Shown: positions 44,843-54,682, numbered from the stretch's first letter. The stretch: 56,516 nucleotides of DNA from Giesbergeria sp. (GCA_017985015.1 JAGNYI010000019.1:1-56516); one strand, 5' to 3'. Made by a program: numbers and translations. The notes: a model not told the origin generated them from the letters alone.

Positions 44843-46458
44843 TTCAACATCCCCTCTAACACCCCCATCCCCCGCGTAATCTCGTCTTCCAGCGCCCGCA
44901 GCTCCGCCAGGATCTCCCCCGGCGCCCGGTGCTGCACCTGTTCATGCACGACTTCCTTGTACCGGTTGATGCTCAGGTCATACCCGTTGGCCTCGATGTC
45001 GGCCTTGGACACGCAGAAGCTCTGGGCGGTGCGGGGGCGGTCGTGTTCGGTGCCGTTCCTCTGGCCCCAGCGCTCCAGCACGTCGGGCAGGTTGTTCTTG
45101 GCGTGCTCTGCTTCTGATAGCTGGTTGCGCTTATCCACAAAGCGCTGCAGGCCTAAAAGGCTTGCATCCAGCAGGGGCTGGCGTTTGTCGTCCAGGCTCC
45201 AGCCGTCGGCCTGCATGTCGTAGAACCACACGTGGTCGGTGCCGCCGCTCATGGTTATGGTGAAGAGCAGGATGGCGGTGCTGACGCCCGCGTAGGGCTT
45301 GAACACGCCGCCGGGCAGGCTGATGACGGCGTCGAGTTTTTGCTCTTCCACGAGCTTGCGGCGCAGCTCCTTGTGGGCCTTGCTGCTGCCGAACAGCACG
45401 CCGTCGGGCACGATGACGGCGGCGCGCCCGCCGGTTTTCAAGAGGCGCAGGAACAGGGCGAGGAAGAGCAGTTCGGTCTTTTTGGTTTTGACGATGGCCT
45501 GCAAATCCTTGGCGGTGTTCTCGTGGTCGAGGCTGCCGGCAAAGGGCGGGTTGGCCAGGATGAGGCTGTAGGCACCGGCGTCGCCCGCCGCGCCTTGCGA
45601 GAGCGAATCGCGGTACGCAATGGCCGGGCGCTCGACGCCGTGCAGCAGCATGTTCATGCTGCCAATGCGCAGCATGGTGTTGTCGAAGTCGTAGCCGTGG
45701 AACATGCCGTGGTGGAAGTGCGCGTTCTGCGCCGGCACGCGCAGCATGTCGGGGTAGGTGCTGCGCAGGTATTCGCCAGCGGCCACGAGGAAGCCGCAGG
45801 TGCCACTGGCCGGGTCGCAAATGGTGTCTTGCGGCGTGGGGGCGGTCAGGGCCACCATCAGTTCAATGATGTGGCGCGGCGTGCGAAATTGCCCGTTTTG
45901 CCCGGCGGCGGCAATTTTGCCGAGCATGTATTCGTACAGGTCGCCCTTGGTGTCGCGCTCATCCATGGGGATGGCGTCGAGCAGGTCCACCACGCGGGCC
46001 AGCAGCGCGGGCGTGGGGATGGTGAAGCGGGCGCCCTGCATGTGGTGGGCAAAGGCGGTGCCGGCGGCTTCGCCACCGGCCGCCTGCAGGCTGCGCAGGA
46101 AGGGAAACACATGCTCGCTGAGCACGGTGAACATCTCGCCCGGCGCCATGTTCTTGAAGCGCGACCAGCGCAGGTCGTCAAACGGGCGGCCTTTGGGGTC
46201 CAGGCCTTCGGGGTAGAGGCGCAGCGGCTGGGTCTTGAGGCGCAGGGCTTTGTGGTCTTCGCGCGTTTGGTCGCTGTCGAGGCCGCGCAGGAAAAGCAGG
46301 TAGGTGATCTGCTCAATGACTTCGAGCGGGTTGGCAATACCGCCCGACCAGAAGGCGTTCCAGACCTGGTCGACTTTGTTCTTGAGTTCGCCGGTAAGCA
46401 TGGGCAGGGGAAGTGCAACGCTGCACTGGGCAGGTGGTGAAGCCTGCGAGTCTGCCAT
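44839..46458 (-). CDS. hsdM: Type I restriction-modification DNA methyltransferase subunit M
   Basis: A 539-residue N6-adenine methyltransferase. The SAM-binding motif I is DPASGTCGF (215-223) and the catalytic motif IV is NPPF (303-306). The N-terminal domain (LKNKVDQVWNAFW onward) and C-terminal INRYKEVV match the family. Residues about 434-450 (LLGLQRFVDKRNQLSEA) are encoded by a copy of the intergenic repeat of this genome (45111-45157) in frame, at a spot where relatives have a variable loop before EHAKNNLPDVLERW. First gene of the R-M operon. Confidence 0.94.
   Translation of the reverse strand: MADSQASPPAQCSVALPLPMLTGELKNKVDQVWNAFWSGGIANPLEVIEQITYLLFLRGLDSDQTREDHKALRLKTQPLRLYPEGLDPKGRPFDDLRWSRFKNMAPGEMFTVLSEHVFPFLRSLQAAGGEAAGTAFAHHMQGARFTIPTPALLARVVDLLDAIPMDERDTKGDLYEYMLGKIAAAGQNGQFRTPRHIIELMVALTAPTPQDTICDPASGTCGFLVAAGEYLRSTYPDMLRVPAQNAHFHHGMFHGYDFDNTMLRIGSMNMLLHGVERPAIAYRDSLSQGAAGDAGAYSLILANPPFAGSLDHENTAKDLQAIVKTKKTELLFLALFLRLLKTGGRAAVIVPDGVLFGSSKAHKELRRKLVEEQKLDAVISLPGGVFKPYAGVSTAILLFTITMSGGTDHVWFYDMQADGWSLDDKRQPLLDASLLGLQRFVDKRNQLSEAEHAKNNLPDVLERWGQRNGTEHDRPRTAQSFCVSKADIEANGYDLSINRYKEVVHEQVQHRAPGEILAELRALEDEITRGMGVLEGMLK
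45111..45157. repeat. Palindromic repeat copy inside hsdM coding sequence
   Basis: TGATAGCTGGTTGCGCTTAT..CAAAGCGCTGCAGGCCTAAAAG matches the intergenic family (GATAGCT, GCGCTTATCCA, AAAGCGCT) but is read through in frame as part of HsdM. Confidence 0.65.
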
Positions 46459-46490
46459 GCGGCGCTGCGCCGCGCGAGCCAGTTTTTAGG

Positions 46491-46550
46491 TGTTTTAGGC
46501 CCCCAGCGCTTGGTGGATAAGCGCTAGCAGCTACTTTTTTGATAGTTTTC
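46491..46550. repeat. Comamonadaceae-type palindromic intergenic repeat
   Basis: Reverse-orientation copy (CAGCGCTTGGTGGATAAGCGCTAGCAGC then TTTTTTGATAG, as two blocks) filling the space between hsdM and cueR. The last codons of cueR (KLSKK and TAG) are encoded by its AT-rich end. Confidence 0.7.
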
Positions 46551-46995
46551 TTCGTGCCGTGGCGGCCGGCGCATCACTTTCATCCTCTGCCGCCAGGTCA
46601 TCCAAGATCGGGCAATCCGGCCGCGCATCGCCCGCGCAGCAGCTCACCAGTTGCGCCAGCGTGCGCTGCATGGCCTGCATGGCGGCGATGCGCTGCTGCA
46701 GGTCGTCGATGTGGGTCTGCGCAATCTGCTTGACGCTGGCGCTGGCGCGCTGCTTGTCTTGCCACAGGCCGAGCAGGGTGGCGATCTCGGGCATCGAAAA
46801 GCCCAGGTCGCGGGCGCGGCGGATGAAGCGCAGGGCGTGGATATCGGCCTCCGAATACTGGCGGTAGCCGGCCTCGGTGCGCGCTACGGGGGCCAGCAGG
46901 CCCAGCGATTCGTAGTGCCGCACCATGCGCGGCGAGACGCCCGCGCGCCGGGCTGCCGTGCCGATGGCGACCTGCGTGGCGCTTGGGTGGCTCAC
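46531..46995 (-). CDS. cueR: MerR-family copper-responsive regulator CueR
   Basis: A 154-residue regulator that activates copper-export genes by untwisting a 19-bp-spaced promoter when Cu(I) binds. The HTH is AARRAGVSPRMVRHYESLGLL, then a dimerisation helix, then the metal loop SCCAGDARPDCPILDDL with the two-cysteine spacing (Cys-x7-Cys) of CueR. It starts with GTG 46995, overlapping the copZ stop by four bases (GTGA). Thus copZ and cueR are one transcript, divergent from copA, whose promoter region holds a matching palindrome (47405-47425). Confidence 0.9.
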   Translation of the reverse strand: MSHPSATQVAIGTAARRAGVSPRMVRHYESLGLLAPVARTEAGYRQYSEADIHALRFIRRARDLGFSMPEIATLLGLWQDKQRASASVKQIAQTHIDDLQQRIAAMQAMQRTLAQLVSCCAGDARPDCPILDDLAAEDESDAPAATARRKLSKK

Positions 46996-47198
46996 GCCGG
47001 GGCCACCTCGTAGCCTTCTTCGGCAATCGCCGCCGCCAGGGCGTCGCGCGGCTGGGTGCTGGCGACGTCGACGCGGTTGGCTGCGCGGTCGATGCGCACC
47101 TCGGCGGCCGGGTCCAGCGCTTGCACGGCCTGGGTGACGGCGCGCTCGCAGTGGCCGCAGGTCATGCCGGTGACGGTGAATTGGTAGGCTGTGCTCAT
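46992..47198 (-). CDS. copZ: Copper chaperone CopZ-like HMA protein
   Basis: A 68-residue heavy-metal-associated domain protein. The metal site is GMTCGHCERAV. It probably carries Cu(I) to CopA and CueR in the cytoplasm. AGGAG lies 7 bases ahead of ATG 47198. The leader on its strand contains CTTGAC...GTCAAG (47249-47271), compatible with a MerR-type operator. Confidence 0.93.
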   Translation of the reverse strand: MSTAYQFTVTGMTCGHCERAVTQAVQALDPAAEVRIDRAANRVDVASTQPRDALAAAIAEEGYEVAPA

Positions 47199-47248
47199 GG
47201 GGAAACTCCTGGGAACGGGTGAAAAGGGCTGACAGCGATAGCTTGCAG

Positions 47249-47271
47249 CTTGACATGGTGGCAGAGTCAAG
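47249..47271 (-). promoter_or_regulatory. Candidate CueR operator for copZ-cueR
   Basis: CTTGAC and GTCAAG form inverted arms 11 bases apart; read on the minus strand TTGACT could be the -35 with a GCCACCATG core like CueR sites. The -10 is weak, so this is less certain than the copA site. Confidence 0.45.
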
Positions 47272-47306
47272 CGGTTCGTGTCGATCTGTGGAGTGGGGGT
47301 GAACTA

Positions 47307-47353
47307 TAAAATAGATAGCTGTTAACTCAATACAGATAAGCGCTGGATGCCTA
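47307..47353. repeat. Comamonadaceae-type palindromic intergenic repeat, degenerate
   Basis: ATAAAATAGATAGCTGTTAA followed by CAGATAAGCGCTGGATGCC, between the divergent copZ and copA. Confidence 0.6.
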
Positions 47354-47401
47354 TTTGGCTGTTAATTCCAAGCATTTTCTGCTCAACCCGGCTTTGCGCA
47401 C

Positions 47402-47432
47402 TTGACCCTGCCATCGTGGCAGGGTGTACCTT
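47402..47432 (+). promoter_or_regulatory. CueR-type promoter/operator of copA
   Basis: ACCCTGCCA-TCG-TGGCAGGGT (47405-47425) is a perfect 9+3+9 palindrome overlapping a -35 TTGACC (47402-47407). A -10 TACCTT (47427-47432) gives the 19-bp spacer typical of MerR-family promoters. Transcription would then begin at about 47439, the first base of the copA ATG. Confidence 0.8.
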
Positions 47433-47438
47433 TGCGCC

Positions 47439-49748
47439 ATGACACCCGAAACCACCCTGCCTGTCCCCGCCCTTGCCGCTGCCCCCGGCGCTGCACCTGA
47501 TGCTTCGGCGGCACCGCCGCCGCTGGAGATCGACATTGGCATTGGCGGCATGACCTGTGCCAGTTGTGTGGGCCGCGTCGAGCGCGCGCTGCGCAAGCAG
47601 GCCGGCGTGCAAGAGGCCACGGTGAACCTGGCGACCGAGTCGGCCCGCATTTCTGTGTCCGGCACGCCCGGGGAGGACGCCGCTGCCACCGAGGCGCGCC
47701 TGCGCCGCGCCGTGCGCACGGCCGGGTATGAGCCGCGCACCGCCGAGGCCGTGGCCGCGCACGAGGACGCCTCGCCCTGGGCCGGGTTTGACCGCGTCGC
47801 CATGGGCCTGACCCTGTCGGCGCCGCTGGTGTTGCCGATGTTCGGCGACCTGTTTGGCCAGCACTGGATGCTGCCCGCCTGGGTGCAGTTTGCGCTGGCC
47901 ACGCCGGTGCAATTCATTCTGGGAGCGCGCTTTTACAAGGCCGGCTGGCACGCAGCGCGCGCGTTCACCGGCAACATGGATCTGCTCGTGGCCATTGGCA
48001 CCAGCGCGGGCTGGGGGCTGTCGATGTGGCTCTGGCTGACGGCGCCGGCCGGGCACCCGCCGCATCTGTATTTCGAGGCCTCGGCGGTGGTGGTCACGCT
48101 GGTGCTGCTGGGCAAATGGCTGGAGGCCCGCGCCAAGCAGCAGACCACGGCGGCGATCCGCGCGCTGCACGGCCTGCGGCCCGATGTGGCCCATCTGCTG
48201 GTCAAGGGGCAGGAGCAGGACGTGCCCGTGGCCGAGGTGATGGTGGGCGACGAACTGGTGGTGCGCCCCGGCGAGCGCCTGCCGGTGGACGGCGTGCTGC
48301 AGAGCGGCGAGACGCAGGTGGACGAATCCATGCTTACCGGCGAGCCCCTGCCCGTGGTCAAGGACGCGGGCGCTGCACTCACCGGCGGCTCGATCAACGG
48401 CGAAGGCCGCATCGTGCTCACGGTGCGCGCCGTGGGCAGCGAGACGGTGCTGTCCAAAATCATCCGCCTGGTGGAAGACGCCCAGGCCGCCAAGGCGCCG
48501 ATTCAGCGGCTGGTGGACCAGGTGGCCAATGTGTTCGTGCCGGTGGTGTTGGTGATTGCCCTTATCACCCTGGTGGGCTGGATGCTGGCGGGTGCCAGCG
48601 GCGAAGTGGCGCTGATCCGCGCCGTGGCGGTGCTGGTGATCGCCTGCCCCTGCGCGCTGGGCCTGGCGACGCCGGCCGCCATCATGGCTGGCACGGGCGT
48701 GGCGGCCGAGCACGGCATTTTGATCAAGGACGCCCAGGCGTTGGAGTTGGCGCACCGCGCCGACACTGTGGCCTTTGACAAGACCGGCACGCTGACCGTG
48801 GGCCAGCCGCGCCTGACGGCCTTTGAGCCCGCCGCGGGGCAGGATCGCAAGGCGCTGCTGCAGGCTGCCGCCAGCCTGCAAAGCGGCAGCGAGCACCCGC
48901 TGGCGCGCGCGGTGGTGCAGGCGGCGCAGGCTGAGGGCCTGGCGTTTGCCGCCCCGGATGCGCTGCGCGCGGTGGCGGGGCGCGGCAGCGAAGGCGAGGT
49001 GGCCGGGCAAAGCTATCTGCTGGGCAGCCAGCGCTGGATGGGCGAACTCAAGCTCGACCTTGGCCTGCTGGCCGGCCGTGCTGCCCAGTTGCAGGCCGAA
49101 GGGGCCACGGTTTCGACATTGGTGCAGCGCACGGGGCGCGGCCTGGAGGCGCGCGCCCTGCTGGCCTTTGCCGACGAGCCCAAGCCGGGCGCGCTGGAAG
49201 CGCTGGCCCAGTTGCGCGCCAAAGGCCTGCGCACGGTGATGATCTCGGGCGACAACCGCGGCGCCGCCGAGGCCATGGCGCGGCGCCTGGGGCTGGACCC
49301 GGATGCTGGCGAAGTGATGGCCGAGGTGCTGCCGGGCGACAAGGCCGCGGCGGTGCGGGCGCTGCAGAAGTCGGCGGATGGGGCGACCCATACCGTGGTG
49401 ATGGTGGGCGACGGCGTGAACGACGCACCGGCGCTGGCCGCGGCCGACGTAGGCATGGCCATGGGCAACGGCACCGATGTGGCCATGCACGCCGCAGGCA
49501 TCACGCTGATGCGCGGCGACCCGCTGCTGGTGGCGGCGGCGCTCGATATTTCGCGCCGCACGGTGATGAAGATTCGGCAGAACCTGTTCTGGGCCTTTGC
49601 CTACAACGTGGCCGGCATTCCGTTGGCGGCGCTCGGTTACCTGAGTCCGGTGGTGGCGGGCGCGGCGATGGCGCTCAGCTCGGTCAGCGTGATGACGAAT
49701 GCCTTGCTGCTCAAACGCTGGCGTGGCCCGCAAGGGAAGACCCGCTGA
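47439..49748 (+). CDS. copA: Cu(I)-translocating P1B-type ATPase CopA
   Basis: A 769-residue inner-membrane ATPase that exports Cu(I). One N-terminal HMA domain ([16 protein letters not shown]) follows an Ala/Pro-rich stretch. Membrane metal site CPC is in [13 protein letters not shown], the phosphorylated aspartate in DKTGTLT, the nucleotide-binding GSEHPLA, and the hinge [13 protein letters not shown] 47439 is the likely start; the promoter position suggests a leaderless mRNA, in keeping with the absence of a ribosome binding site. Forms a module with copZ and cueR. Confidence 0.94.
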   Translation: MTPETTLPVPALAAAPGAAPDASAAPPPLEIDIGIGGMTCASCVGRVERALRKQAGVQEATVNLATESARISVSGTPGEDAAATEARLRRAVRTAGYEPRTAEAVAAHEDASPWAGFDRVAMGLTLSAPLVLPMFGDLFGQHWMLPAWVQFALATPVQFILGARFYKAGWHAARAFTGNMDLLVAIGTSAGWGLSMWLWLTAPAGHPPHLYFEASAVVVTLVLLGKWLEARAKQQTTAAIRALHGLRPDVAHLLVKGQEQDVPVAEVMVGDELVVRPGERLPVDGVLQSGETQVDESMLTGEPLPVVKDAGAALTGGSINGEGRIVLTVRAVGSETVLSKIIRLVEDAQAAKAPIQRLVDQVANVFVPVVLVIALITLVGWMLAGASGEVALIRAVAVLVIACPCALGLATPAAIMAGTGVAAEHGILIKDAQALELAHRADTVAFDKTGTLTVGQPRLTAFEPAAGQDRKALLQAAASLQSGSEHPLARAVVQAAQAEGLAFAAPDALRAVAGRGSEGEVAGQSYLLGSQRWMGELKLDLGLLAGRAAQLQAEGATVSTLVQRTGRGLEARALLAFADEPKPGALEALAQLRAKGLRTVMISGDNRGAAEAMARRLGLDPDAGEVMAEVLPGDKAAAVRALQKSADGATHTVVMVGDGVNDAPALAAADVGMAMGNGTDVAMHAAGITLMRGDPLLVAAALDISRRTVMKIRQNLFWAFAYNVAGIPLAALGYLSPVVAGAAMALSSVSVMTNALLLKRWRGPQGKTR

Positions 49749-49787
49749 GGGAGAATCCCTATTGTCACAACGGCTTCTGGCACACTC

Positions 49788-49802
49788 GCAACAAGTTGTT
49801 GC
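49788..49802. promoter_or_regulatory. 15-base palindrome upstream of chemoreceptor gene
   Basis: GCAACAA-G-TTGTTGC is a perfect inverted repeat 35 bases before the chemoreceptor ATG. It could be an operator; no binding protein can be named. Confidence 0.4.
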
Positions 49803-49836
49803 AAGTGCCGCACCGTTTTTTTGACAAGGGAATGTC

Positions 49837-51408
49837 ATGTCAGTTTTCAGCTTGATGCGCCAGTTCACGATCCGTTTTCGCATGCTGGGCGCCATTGCCG
49901 TGGTGCTGCTGCTGCTGGGCTTGCTCGGCGGTGCCGGAATGTGGGGGATGTTTCGCATCCACGCCATGAGCGACGCCTTTGTGACGCACTCCTTTGCGCA
50001 GGAAGCGCAAATTGCCAGCCTGCAAGTGCATCTGGGCACGGCGCGCAGCGAGCAAAAGGAAATGCTGCTGCAGCAGGCCACGCCCGAGGCTCTGGCTGCG
50101 GCGCGCACCCGCGCTCTGGCGGCGCTGGACGCGGCCGATCAGGCGGTGGGGCGGTTTTTGGCCACGCCCGATGCGGCCGAGCACCCGCAGGCACTGGCGC
50201 TGCGCACGCAAGTGGCGGCGTTCCGTGCCCAGCTCAGCGCCGTGCCAGGGCCCGAGGCGGACGCCGCCTGGACCGCGCTGCAGCAGGGCATGGGCGCACT
50301 CGATGCGCGTCTGCAAAGCGAGGTGACGAAGGCCCGGCAGGCGCAGGCCAAGGCGCTGGAGCAGACACAGTGGCTGTTTGCGTTGCTGGTGGTCATCACC
50401 ATCCTGGTGGTGGTGCCGCTCACACTGCTCAACATGATCTCCATCTGCCGGCCGCTGGCCTACGCGCAGAGCCTGGCGCGCGCGATTGCCGGGGGGGATC
50501 TGTCGCAAACCATTCGCGTCTCGGGCAAGGACGAGGTGGCTGATTTGCAGCGCGCCCTGCACGACATGCAAAGCGGTCTGGGCGCGCTGGTGGCGCAGGT
50601 GCGGGACGCCAGCGGCAGCCTGGCCATTGCCAGCCAGGAGATTGCCAGCGGCAACCAGGATCTGTCGGCCCGCACCGAGCAAACCGCCGGCCACGCCCAA
50701 GACGCCGTGGGCACGCTCTCGGGGCTGACGGCCACGGTGCAGCAGACGGCGGGTTCATCCCAAACAGCCAACCAGTTGGCGCGCTCGGCCTCGGGCACGG
50801 CCACGCGCGGCGGCGCGGTGGTGCAGCAGGCGGTGGCCAGCATGCAGGAGATATCGGCGTCCAGCCGCAAGATCAACGACATCATCGGTCTCATTGATTC
50901 GATTGCTTTCCAGACCAACATCCTGGCGCTGAACGCTGCCGTCGAGGCCGCGCGGGCCGGTGAGCAGGGACGCGGCTTTGCCGTGGTGGCCAGCGAAGTG
51001 CGCAGCCTGGCGCAGCGCTCGGCCGCAGCGGCGAGCGAGATCAAGACCCTGATCGGCAGCAGCGTGCAGGCGGTGGACGGCGGCGTGCGCCACGTGGAAG
51101 AAGCGGGCGCCGCGATGCAGGAGATCGTGGCCAGCGTGCAGCGCGTGGGCGACATCATTGGCGAAATTTCGGCCGCTGCCAGCGAGCAGACCGTGGGCAT
51201 TGCCCAGGCCAACGATTCGGTGGGCGAGATCGACCGCATGACGCAGCAGAACGCCGCCCTGGTGGAGCAGTCGGCCGCCGCCGCCGATTCCCTGCGCGAG
51301 CAGGCGGCACGCCTGGCGCAGGTGGTGCAGCAGTTCCGGCTGGCGGATGCCCCGCCGGAGCGTGCTGCAAGGGCAGCGAGCCCGCCTGAACGCAAGCGCC
51401 TGGTCTGA
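49837..51408 (+). CDS. Methyl-accepting chemotaxis protein
   Basis: A 523-residue transmembrane chemoreceptor. TM1 is about residues 15-38 and TM2 about 178-202, enclosing a four-helix-bundle periplasmic sensor. A HAMP domain (about 203-258, with [19 protein letters not shown]) leads into the cytoplasmic signalling domain, whose hairpin tip is the invariant [33 protein letters not shown] (about 345-378). It transmits signals to CheA/CheW. AAGGGAA precedes ATG 49837. No che genes are near, so its ligand is unknown. Confidence 0.93.
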   Translation: MSVFSLMRQFTIRFRMLGAIAVVLLLLGLLGGAGMWGMFRIHAMSDAFVTHSFAQEAQIASLQVHLGTARSEQKEMLLQQATPEALAAARTRALAALDAADQAVGRFLATPDAAEHPQALALRTQVAAFRAQLSAVPGPEADAAWTALQQGMGALDARLQSEVTKARQAQAKALEQTQWLFALLVVITILVVVPLTLLNMISICRPLAYAQSLARAIAGGDLSQTIRVSGKDEVADLQRALHDMQSGLGALVAQVRDASGSLAIASQEIASGNQDLSARTEQTAGHAQDAVGTLSGLTATVQQTAGSSQTANQLARSASGTATRGGAVVQQAVASMQEISASSRKINDIIGLIDSIAFQTNILALNAAVEAARAGEQGRGFAVVASEVRSLAQRSAAAASEIKTLIGSSVQAVDGGVRHVEEAGAAMQEIVASVQRVGDIIGEISAAASEQTVGIAQANDSVGEIDRMTQQNAALVEQSAAAADSLREQAARLAQVVQQFRLADAPPERAARAASPPERKRLV

Positions 51409-51459
51409 GCCTGGGCGCGTAGACTGGGCTCCCGCCCTTTGTTCCAGGAGCCTTGCGCC

Positions 51460-52041
51460 ATGACGCCGTCGAGCCTCAGAACCATTCACGATGAGCATGC
51501 TGCGCTGGCGGCGGTGCTCAAGTCCTTGCAGTTGCTGCAGCAGCGCGGGCCGGGTGCGAACCCGCAGGCGTTTTTTGACGCCATGCGGGCCATGCTGTTT
51601 TACATCGACGAGTTTGCGGAGCGCCAGCACCACCCCAAGGAAAGCGAGTGGTTGTTTCCGCGCGTCGCCGCGCGCTGCGCTGAAGCGGCCTTTGCCATCG
51701 AGCGCCTGGACCACGACCACGAAGGTGGCGAAGCCGCAGTGCGCGAACTGCAGCATTTGCTCCTGGCCTGGGAACTGCTCGGTGAGGCCCGCCGGCGCGC
51801 ATTTGCCGATGCGCTGGTGCGCTACGTTGATTTCTACCTGGAGCACATGCGCCTGGAAGAAGCCGTGGTGCTGCCCGCCGCGCTGGCGTACCTGCAAGCG
51901 CACGAGTGGGAGGCGATCAACCGCGCTTTTTCCACCAACGACCTGCTGCTGACGCCGGGCGTGCAGCGCGATCCGGCGTTCGATGCGCTGTACGCACGCA
52001 TCGTCAACTCGGCGCCCAGCCCGATCGGCCTGGGCGGATAG
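51460..52041 (+). CDS. Hemerythrin domain protein
   Basis: A 193-residue hemerythrin-like protein. The HHE-type metal ligands are seen in TIHDEHAALAAVL, FAERQHHPKESEWLF, LDHDHEGGEAAV and YLEHMRLEEAVVLP. Such proteins bind a di-iron centre and handle O2, NO or iron. AGGAG lies 10 bases before ATG 51460. It may share a transcript with the chemoreceptor 51 bases upstream, and converges with nemA. Confidence 0.9.
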   Translation: MTPSSLRTIHDEHAALAAVLKSLQLLQQRGPGANPQAFFDAMRAMLFYIDEFAERQHHPKESEWLFPRVAARCAEAAFAIERLDHDHEGGEAAVRELQHLLLAWELLGEARRRAFADALVRYVDFYLEHMRLEEAVVLPAALAYLQAHEWEAINRAFSTNDLLLTPGVQRDPAFDALYARIVNSAPSPIGLGG

Positions 52042-52059
52042 GGCGGGCAGGAAAGGGCT

Positions 52060-53169
52060 TCAGGCTTCGCTCAGTGTCGGGTAGTCGGTGTAGCCCTTGG
52101 CGCCGCCGCCGTAGAGCGTGTCCTTGTCGAGCTTGTTGAGCGGCGCGTCCTGGCGCAGGCGGGCCACCAGGTCGGGGTTGGCGATGTACGTGCGGCCAAA
52201 GGCGACGATGTCGGCACCCTTGGCGAGCGCGTCCTCGGCGTCGGCCTTGTCGCGAAAGCCGTTGTTGATCATCCAGGCGCCGGTGCCGCCGCCCTTGCGG
52301 TAAATCTGGCGCAGCGCCTCGTAGTCGAACGGGCGGCCTTCCACCTCACGCGGGCCGCCGGTGGCGCCAACGATGGTGTGTACATACGCCAGGCCGAGCG
52401 GCGCCAGCTGGTGTAGCAGGTAGTCGAAGGTCTGCTGCGGGTGCGCGTCGACGATGTCGTTGGCGGGCGTCACCGGCGAGAGGCGAATGGCGGTGCGCTC
52501 GCCGCCAATTTCGTCCGCGATGCCGCGCACCACTTCAAGCATCAGGCGGGCGCGGTTCTTCACGCTGCCGCCGTAGTCGTCGTCGCGCTGGTTGGCGCCG
52601 GTTTTCAGGAACTGGTCCAGCAGGTAGCCATTGGCGCCGTGGATTTCCACACCGTCAAAGCCGCAGGCAATGGCGTTGCGCGCGGCGCGCTGGTAGTCGC
52701 GCACGATGCCCGGCAGCTCGGCGGCGTCCAGCGCGCGCGGCTCGGAGGTGTCCACGCGCTGGGCCTGGCCGTTGCGGATCAGCACCGTCTGCGCGTTCGC
52801 CTTGATGGCCGAGGGCGCCACCGGCGCGCCGTGATCGGGCTGCAGATCGACGTGCGAGATGCGGCCCACGTGCCAGAGCTGCACCACGATGCGTCCGCCG
52901 GCCTTGTGCACGGAATCGGTCACGCGGCGCCAACCGTCGAGCTGCTCGGTACTGTAGAGACCGGGCACGTCGGCATAGCCCTGGCCCTGGGGGCTGATGG
53001 CGGTGGCCTCGGTCACGATGAGGCCGGCGCTGGCGCGCTGGGTGTAGTACTCGGCCATCAGCGCATTGGGCACGGCGCCGGGGGCGCGGTTGCGCGTCAG
53101 CGGTGCCATGGCAATGCGGTTGGCCAGGTGCAGGGCGCCGGCGGTGAGGGGGTCAAACAAAGTGGTCAT
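52060..53169 (-). CDS. nemA: Old-yellow-enzyme family alkene reductase
   Basis: A 369-residue FMN-dependent oxidoreductase (NemA-like) that reduces activated C=C bonds and some nitro compounds with NAD(P)H. Key sites: LTRNRA (FMN), VQLWHVGRISH, the substrate-binding HGAN in GVEIHGANGYLLDQF, and the typical NQRDDDYGGSVKNRARL after it. The C-terminal FGRTYIANPDLVARLR and YGGGAKGYTDYP fit the family. ATG 53169 is chosen by homology. It converges with the hemerythrin gene. Confidence 0.93.
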   Translation of the reverse strand: MTTLFDPLTAGALHLANRIAMAPLTRNRAPGAVPNALMAEYYTQRASAGLIVTEATAISPQGQGYADVPGLYSTEQLDGWRRVTDSVHKAGGRIVVQLWHVGRISHVDLQPDHGAPVAPSAIKANAQTVLIRNGQAQRVDTSEPRALDAAELPGIVRDYQRAARNAIACGFDGVEIHGANGYLLDQFLKTGANQRDDDYGGSVKNRARLMLEVVRGIADEIGGERTAIRLSPVTPANDIVDAHPQQTFDYLLHQLAPLGLAYVHTIVGATGGPREVEGRPFDYEALRQIYRKGGGTGAWMINNGFRDKADAEDALAKGADIVAFGRTYIANPDLVARLRQDAPLNKLDKDTLYGGGAKGYTDYPTLSEA

Positions 53170-53311
53170 GGCGGGGTTTTCCGAAAATGGGTGGCAATAA
53201 TGGCTGGCAAAAGTGTGTCGCGTTGGGCCTGTGCTGCAGAGCGTAGCGCGCTGGCGCGGCCGACGCTGAAGGAATTCGCCGCGTGTGGTGTGCATTGGGT
53301 CTGAAATTTCT

Positions 53312-53363
53312 AATAAAAATGGCATCCAGCGCTTATTGGGTATGCATGGATAGCTATGAAAGC
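53312..53363. repeat. Comamonadaceae-type palindromic intergenic repeat
   Basis: Reverse copy (AAAATGGCATCCAGCGCTTA ... GGATAGCTATGAAAG) in the 268-base gap between divergent nemA and the MFS gene; the rest of the gap shows no gene. Confidence 0.7.
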
Positions 53364-53437
53364 AGGAGTAACCTGAGCGACGCCAGACGCGGCCGATGGC
53401 AGGCGCTGAATCCGCTGCACGGCACAATCGAGCCCTC

Positions 53438-54664
53438 ATGACCGCTTCTTCCGCTGCCGCAGTGCCCCGGCCGCTGCCTGCCCTGGCGCTGGCCTTCTCG
53501 CTCTCGCTGGGCGCTGCCATCTCGCTGGGCCTGACCCGTTTCTCCTACGCCCTGCTGCTGCCGCCCATGCGGGGCGACCTGGGCTGGAGCTATCTGCTGG
53601 CCGGCGGCATGAACACGGCCAACGCCATCGGCTACCTGGTGGGCGCGCTGGTGACGCCGCTGCTGCTGCGCCGCCACGCGCCGGGCAGCATCTTGCTGGG
53701 TGGCGCAGCGCTGGCGACGGTGCTGATGGCGGTGTGCGGCTTTCTGCTGGGCTCGCCCGCTTTGCTGCTTCAGCGCCTGTTGGCTGGCGCGGCCAGCGCG
53801 GCCGTGTTTGTGGCAGGCGGCTTGATGGCGGCCCGCCTGGGCGCGCTGGATGCCCGCCGCAGCGGATTGCTCCTGGGCGTGTACTACGGCGGCGTGGGCT
53901 GGGGCATTGCGGCCTCGGCCCTGTTGGTGCCGGTGGTGTTGGCGCAGGCGCCCGAGCCGCACACCTGGGTCTGGGCCTGGTGGCTGTTGGCCCTGCTGTG
54001 CGCCGCCTGCACGGCAGCGCTGGCCTGGCCGGCGCGGGTGCTGCGCCAGCTCGATGCGCAGGGAGCGGTGGCCACAGCCACCACGGCGGACGGCGCGGTG
54101 CCCAAGCATGCGCGGGTGCCTCTGCGCGCGCTGGCGCCTGCGTTGGCGGGCTACACCTTGTTTGGCGTGGGCTACATCGGCTACATGACCTTTGTGATTG
54201 CGCTCTTGAAGGAGCAAGGCCTGGGCACCACCGGCATCACCTGGTTTTACACGCTGCTGGGTCTGGCGGTGGTGGCGTCGGCGCGCGTCTGGGCGGGCCT
54301 CTTGGAGCGCAGCAAGGGCGGCGGCGCGCTGGCACTGCTCAACGCCCTGCTGGGCGTGGCCACGGTGCTGCCGGCGCTGACCTCGGCCTGGCCGGTGGTG
54401 CTGGCCTCGGGGCTGCTGTTTGGCGGGGTGTTCCTGTCACTCGTCGCTTCGACCACCGCGCTGGTGCGCCACAACCTGCCGCCGTCGCAGTGGGCGGCCG
54501 GCATCAGCGCCTTCACCATCGTGTTTGCGGCTGGCCAGATCGTCGGGCCCACGGTGGTGGGCGCCATTGCCGATGCCGCCGGAGGCCTGGCACGCGGCCT
54601 GGTGTTCTCGGCCGTGGCGCTGTGGATGGGCGCGGTGCTGGCCTGGCGGCAGAAGCCGCTTTGA
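53438..54664 (+). CDS. YbfB/YjiJ family MFS transporter
   Basis: A 408-residue twelve-helix inner-membrane transporter. The N-terminal LGAAISLGLTRFSYALLLPPMRGDLGWSY, here spread over TM1 and the first loop, with TRFSYALLLPPM is the mark of the YbfB/YjiJ family. YYGGVGWGI and VASTTALVRHNLP are later conserved parts. Substrate unknown. ATG 53438 lacks a clear ribosome binding site; an upstream in-frame codon at 53396 would add residues without homology. It converges with gstA. Confidence 0.87.
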   Translation: MTASSAAAVPRPLPALALAFSLSLGAAISLGLTRFSYALLLPPMRGDLGWSYLLAGGMNTANAIGYLVGALVTPLLLRRHAPGSILLGGAALATVLMAVCGFLLGSPALLLQRLLAGAASAAVFVAGGLMAARLGALDARRSGLLLGVYYGGVGWGIAASALLVPVVLAQAPEPHTWVWAWWLLALLCAACTAALAWPARVLRQLDAQGAVATATTADGAVPKHARVPLRALAPALAGYTLFGVGYIGYMTFVIALLKEQGLGTTGITWFYTLLGLAVVASARVWAGLLERSKGGGALALLNALLGVATVLPALTSAWPVVLASGLLFGGVFLSLVASTTALVRHNLPPSQWAAGISAFTIVFAAGQIVGPTVVGAIADAAGGLARGLVFSAVALWMGAVLAWRQKPL

Positions 54665-54682
54665 TGGCCAGAGCTCAGGCCC

